Assembly: GCA_900552915.1 (NCBI GenBank)
Contig: USBS01000081.1
Span: forward strand, 1 to 8,211
Source: an uncultured Sutterella sp.
Lineage (GTDB): Bacteria; Pseudomonadota; Gammaproteobacteria; Burkholderiales; Burkholderiaceae_F
Length of the DNA stretch: 8,211 nt
Direction: 5' to 3'
Shown: piece after piece, positions 5,988-8,211 of the stretch
How the letters are laid out: each line of letters opens with the position of its first letter
Position numbering within the stretch: the first letter of the stretch is position 1
Notes under the pieces: model-generated
What the model saw: only the letters and a program-made list of their open reading frames with translations
Told to the model about the DNA's origin: nothing
Databases searched by the model: none
Translations under genes and position numbers: made by a program

Positions 5988-6101
5988 GTCAAAACGTGTA
6001 AACAGCATCGCGTTATCTTTGAAAAAATGTGTAAAACATAGGGTCGCTATTCCGTATAAATGTGTGTTGGCTACTATAAAATCCACGTAAAAATGTGGAA
6101 T
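5988..6101 (+). repeat. Four direct-repeat cores at exact 33-bp spacing
   Basis: A 15-base core with consensus GTAAAAATGTGTAAA occurs at 5988-6002, 6021-6035, 6054-6068 and 6087-6101. Each start is exactly 33 bases after the previous one. Across the copies G1, AAA at 5-7 and GTG at 9-11 never change, while the 18 bases between cores are essentially unrelated. Thirty-three bases is close to three helical turns, so proteins bound to the cores would sit on nearly the same face. The array ends 33 bases before the ATPase start codon. It may be an operator array or the remains of a tandem repeat. Confidence 0.7.
6082..6099 (+). promoter_or_regulatory. Small hairpin in the ATPase leader region
   Basis: TCCACGT pairs with ATGTGGA (one G-T wobble) around an AAAA loop, overlapping the fourth repeat core. 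If transcribed, it would form a 7-bp hairpin about 35 bases before the ATPase start codon. No T-run follows. Confidence 0.35.
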
Positions 6102-6134
6102 CTCCAACTGTAGCCGCACTTTTTCCTACATAAG

Positions 6135-7430
6135 ATGAAACGAAGCGCCTTATCTGATTTAATTCGATGGAAGTCCGATGCCGACCGCAAACCGCTTGTC
6201 ATTCGCGGTGCTCGTCAGGTCGGCAAGACATGGCTCATGCGGGAGTTCGGCCGAATTGCCTATGAGAATGTCGTTTACTTTAGCTTCGACGAACAGGTCG
6301 AACTGAAGAGCTTATTCGAGACCGACAAGGATCCGCATCGCCTCGTTCAGATGCTTTCGTTCATTGCCGAGACGCCGATTCGTCCGCAGACGACGCTCAT
6401 CATCTTTGACGAAATTCAGGAGTGTCCGGCAGCGCTAAATTCCTTGAAGTACTTTTGCGAGAAAGCCAACGAGTACCATGTCGTTGCGGCTGGAAGCCTC
6501 CTTGGAACACTTTTGGCTCAGCCGAAGTCCTACCCGGTCGGCAAAGTCAACCTGTTGGATGTGCATCCGCTCGATTTCTCGGAATTTCTTGAGGCCTTGT
6601 CCCCTTCGCTTTTTTCCTACTACGAGAGCATAGAGCCCGGGCAGGCTATCGAGTCTATCTTTCACAATCGTCTGCTCGAAGCTCTTGACTTGTATCTGAT
6701 TACGGGCGGCATGCCCGAATGCCTGATGTCTTGGCTCGAACACAAGGATCCGGTCCGAGTTGCCCGCACTCAGGCGGAATTGGTTTCGCTCTACGAAAGC
6801 GACTTCTCCAAATACAACGGTAAAGTCAACAGCGGCCGCATTCTGATGGTGTTTCGCAGTCTGGTGTCCCAATTGGCCAAGCCGAACAAGAAGTTCGTCT
6901 ACTGCGTAGTGCGCGAAGGTGCGCGCGCCCGCGAATTTGAGGAAGCGATCGAATGGTTGGTGTCTGCCGGTCTGGTCAACCGAGTACGCAATGTTTCCAA
7001 GCCCGAGCTGCCGCTGCCCGCCTTCGACAAGCTCGAACACTTCAAGCTCTTCATGTTCGACACCGGCCTCCTAAAGCGCATGGCAGGCATTCCCAATGCC
7101 GCAATCCTCACCAAGACGGATTTTCAATTTAAGGGGCCGCTTGCCGAAAATTTCGTGCTGCAGCAGCTTCGAGGAATGTTTGAGGTTGAGCCTCGCTACT
7201 ATTCCGATCGGTCGGGCGAAATTGATTTCGTTCTTCAGCACGGCACCGAAATCGTCCCGGTGGAAGTTAAGGGCGGCGAAGACAAATGCGCTCCATCCTT
7301 CAAGCGTTATGTCAACGAGCACCATCCCAAGTACGCCGTTCGGTTTTCTCGACGCAACTACCGCAAAGACGGCGAAATAACCAATGTGCCGCTCTATCTC
7401 GCTTCTCGGCTCAAGGATTTGCTTTGGTAA
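6135..7430 (+). CDS. AAA_14 / DUF4143 ATPase with C-terminal PD-(D/E)XK-like region
   Basis: This 431-residue P-loop ATPase belongs to the widespread prokaryotic AAA_14-DUF4143 family, whose role is poorly known. The N-terminal AAA part has Walker A GARQVGKT at 25-32, Walker B LIIFDE at 88-93 and the sensor-like AAGSLLG at 118-124. The DUF4143 part follows, with ITGGMPE and LYESDFSKY. Near the C-terminus a nuclease-like pattern appears: Glu338 in LAENFV, Asp364 in GEIDFVL, then Glu377 and Lys379 in VPVEVKGG. This is the E-D-ExK order of PD-(D/E)XK folds, and whether it cuts DNA is unknown. The length is normal for the family, so the gene looks intact. An in-frame TAG at 6111-6113 and the lack of another start codon fix the ATG, yet no Shine-Dalgarno precedes it. 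It stands alone, divergent from panE and convergent with rnhB, and families of this kind are often mobile or accessory. Confidence 0.92.
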   Translation: MKRSALSDLIRWKSDADRKPLVIRGARQVGKTWLMREFGRIAYENVVYFSFDEQVELKSLFETDKDPHRLVQMLSFIAETPIRPQTTLIIFDEIQECPAALNSLKYFCEKANEYHVVAAGSLLGTLLAQPKSYPVGKVNLLDVHPLDFSEFLEALSPSLFSYYESIEPGQAIESIFHNRLLEALDLYLITGGMPECLMSWLEHKDPVRVARTQAELVSLYESDFSKYNGKVNSGRILMVFRSLVSQLAKPNKKFVYCVVREGARAREFEEAIEWLVSAGLVNRVRNVSKPELPLPAFDKLEHFKLFMFDTGLLKRMAGIPNAAILTKTDFQFKGPLAENFVLQQLRGMFEVEPRYYSDRSGEIDFVLQHGTEIVPVEVKGGEDKCAPSFKRYVNEHHPKYAVRFSRRNYRKDGEITNVPLYLASRLKDLLW

Positions 7431-7488
7431 CAGCTTTCGCAGCAGCCTTTCCGAATCGCGTCCGGGCGGCAGTCAAATAATGCCTGAC

Positions 7489-8154
7489 TCAATCGAGTTC
7501 AAGGTCTCCCGCCTCGCCTCTTCTCAATTCAATGGCCTGCTTGACGGGCCCGAAGGATTTGCGGTGCACGGGCAACGGTCCGTATTTGGCAAGCGCTTCG
7601 AGATGCTCCTTCGTTCCGTAACCTTTGTGCTTGGCAAAGCCGTATTCGGGGTAGCGTTCGTCAAGCTCTACGAGCCAGTGGTCGCGCGTTGTTTTGGCGA
7701 TGATGGATGCCGCCGAAATAGCGGCAATTTTGTCGTCGCCCTGAATGATGGCGTTCACAGGCAGATCGATTCGAGGCACGCGGTTGCCGTCGACAAGCAC
7801 AAGGCTCGGCCGCACGGTGAGTCCCGAGATTGCTCGCTTCATCGCGAGCATCGTGGCCTGCAGGATGTTGAGCTCGTCGATTTCTTCAACAGTGGCGTGC
7901 GCCACTGACCAGTCGAGTGCGCGTTCTTTGATTTCCGCAGCAAGCCGCTCGCGGGAAGCTTCCGTGAGTTTCTTGCTGTCGCGCAGCCCGTCGATCGGAC
8001 GCATCGGGTCGAGAATGACGGCTGCGGCCACCACGGGACCGGCAAGCGGCCCGCGGCCGGCTTCGTCAACGCCCGCAATCAGATCGGCGCTTTCTTCGAG
8101 CATGGCGTCGTTGAACAGATCGCCCATGCGTTTTTTAGTCTCTTTGCGGCCCAT
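7489..8154 (-). CDS. rnhB: Ribonuclease HII
   Basis: This 221-residue Mg/Mn-dependent endonuclease cleaves the RNA strand of RNA-DNA hybrids and removes single ribonucleotides from DNA. The family signature GVDEAGRGPLAGPV begins at 28, giving catalytic Asp30 and Glu31. Asp122 in LVDGN and Asp140 in QGDDK complete the expected acidic set, by spacing equal to E. coli Asp108/Asp126. RDSKKLTE, ISAASIIAKTTRD and KHKGYGTKEH are all present. The first ATG (8154) has no clear ribosome site and leaves 27 residues before the signature, longer than usual. Met10 (8127) or Met18 (8103) could be the true start. The gene converges on the ATPase gene with 58 bases between stops; only a weak 5-bp dyad (7471-7489) lies there. 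Confidence 0.95.
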   Translation of the reverse strand: MGRKETKKRMGDLFNDAMLEESADLIAGVDEAGRGPLAGPVVAAAVILDPMRPIDGLRDSKKLTEASRERLAAEIKERALDWSVAHATVEEIDELNILQATMLAMKRAISGLTVRPSLVLVDGNRVPRIDLPVNAIIQGDDKIAAISAASIIAKTTRDHWLVELDERYPEYGFAKHKGYGTKEHLEALAKYGPLPVHRKSFGPVKQAIELRRGEAGDLELD

Positions 8155-8180
8155 GGCAACTACAACAAAAATTCGGTCGG

Positions 8181-8210
8181 TTAGAGCGGTTCTTCGAGCG
8201 TGAGCGCCAG
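8181..8210 (-). CDS. Possible C-terminal end of the gene upstream of rnhB
   Basis: In one minus-strand frame the window edge reads LALTLEEPL followed by a TAA at 8183-8181, 26 bases before the first rnhB ATG. It could be the last codons of an upstream operon partner. In many proteobacteria rnhB follows lipid A genes such as lpxB, but nine residues are too few to identify it. Confidence 0.25.
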   Translation of the reverse strand: MALTLEEPL

Positions 8211-8211
8211 A

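Larger units (their letters stand above)
5864..6134. other. Divergent intergenic region between panE-like and ATPase genes
   Basis: This 271-bp region has no convincing gene and should hold the promoters for both directions. The left part (5864-5985) is GC-rich with two small dyads, CTCCG/CGGAG at 5913-5927 and GTTGT/ACAAC at 5927-5939. The right part (5986-6134) is markedly AT-rich and contains the four-copy 33-bp-period repeat array, a small hairpin and two TATAAA boxes (6055-6060 and 6075-6080). I found no -35 element at proper distance from either box. No tRNA is visible. Confidence 0.6.

Noticed and set aside
5890..6090. 66-codon plus-strand frame from a TTG, showing an 11-residue K-[RC]-V periodicity
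   Set aside because: The periodicity only reflects the 33-bp DNA repeat. The fourth repeat lies beyond its stop, the intervening residues are not conserved and there is no ribosome site.
5988..6101. 33-bp periodic repeats as a CRISPR array
   Set aside because: The period is about half that of usual arrays, the core is only 15 bases and degenerate, and no cas gene is in the window.

Overview
The window comes from a Gram-negative, moderately GC-rich proteobacterium. The evidence is a lipobox-bearing periplasmic binding protein, an NfsA-type nitroreductase, an RNase HII typical of proteobacteria and GC-rich codon use. Gut Betaproteobacteria of the Sutterella/Parasutterella kind would fit, but that placement is inference, since no rRNA or other taxonomic marker is present.

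Layout. Positions 2-2025 (+) hold three consecutive genes of a polar amino-acid ABC importer: the 3' part of the permease, the ATPase and a lipoprotein binding protein. The ATPase and binding protein look most like the cystine type. A 167-bp gap with several hairpins (2026-2192) separates them from a minus-strand block. One of these hairpins is a strong intrinsic terminator for the minus strand. Reading in the direction of transcription, the minus-strand block runs from a ketopantoate-reductase-family gene (5863-4937), through nfsA (4927-4199, 9 bp later), to a secreted protein of unknown function (4159-3260), and then to a separately promoted DUF134-NifX fusion gene (3179-2193). The fusion protein ends in a 94-residue tail with 20 His and 17 Cys. 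A 271-bp divergent region (5864-6134) carries four direct-repeat cores at exactly 33-bp spacing. It precedes a lone plus-strand AAA_14/DUF4143 ATPase gene (6135-7430). This converges on rnhB (8154-7489, minus), whose upstream neighbour may just enter the window at its right edge.

How the genes work together. The importer genes form an operon. The PanE-like reductase and NfsA are probably co-transcribed and both belong to NAD(P)H-dependent families. The most unusual locus is the DUF134-NifX gene. It has its own sigma70-like promoter and a perfect 20-bp palindrome over the predicted transcription start. It also has a canonical internal Shine-Dalgarno and ATG placed exactly at the junction of its regulator-like and metal-cluster-binding halves. 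It may therefore make both a full-length regulator/metal-binding fusion and a separate short metal-binding protein. The phased 33-bp repeat array in front of the ATPase is the other structure that ordinary annotation does not explain.
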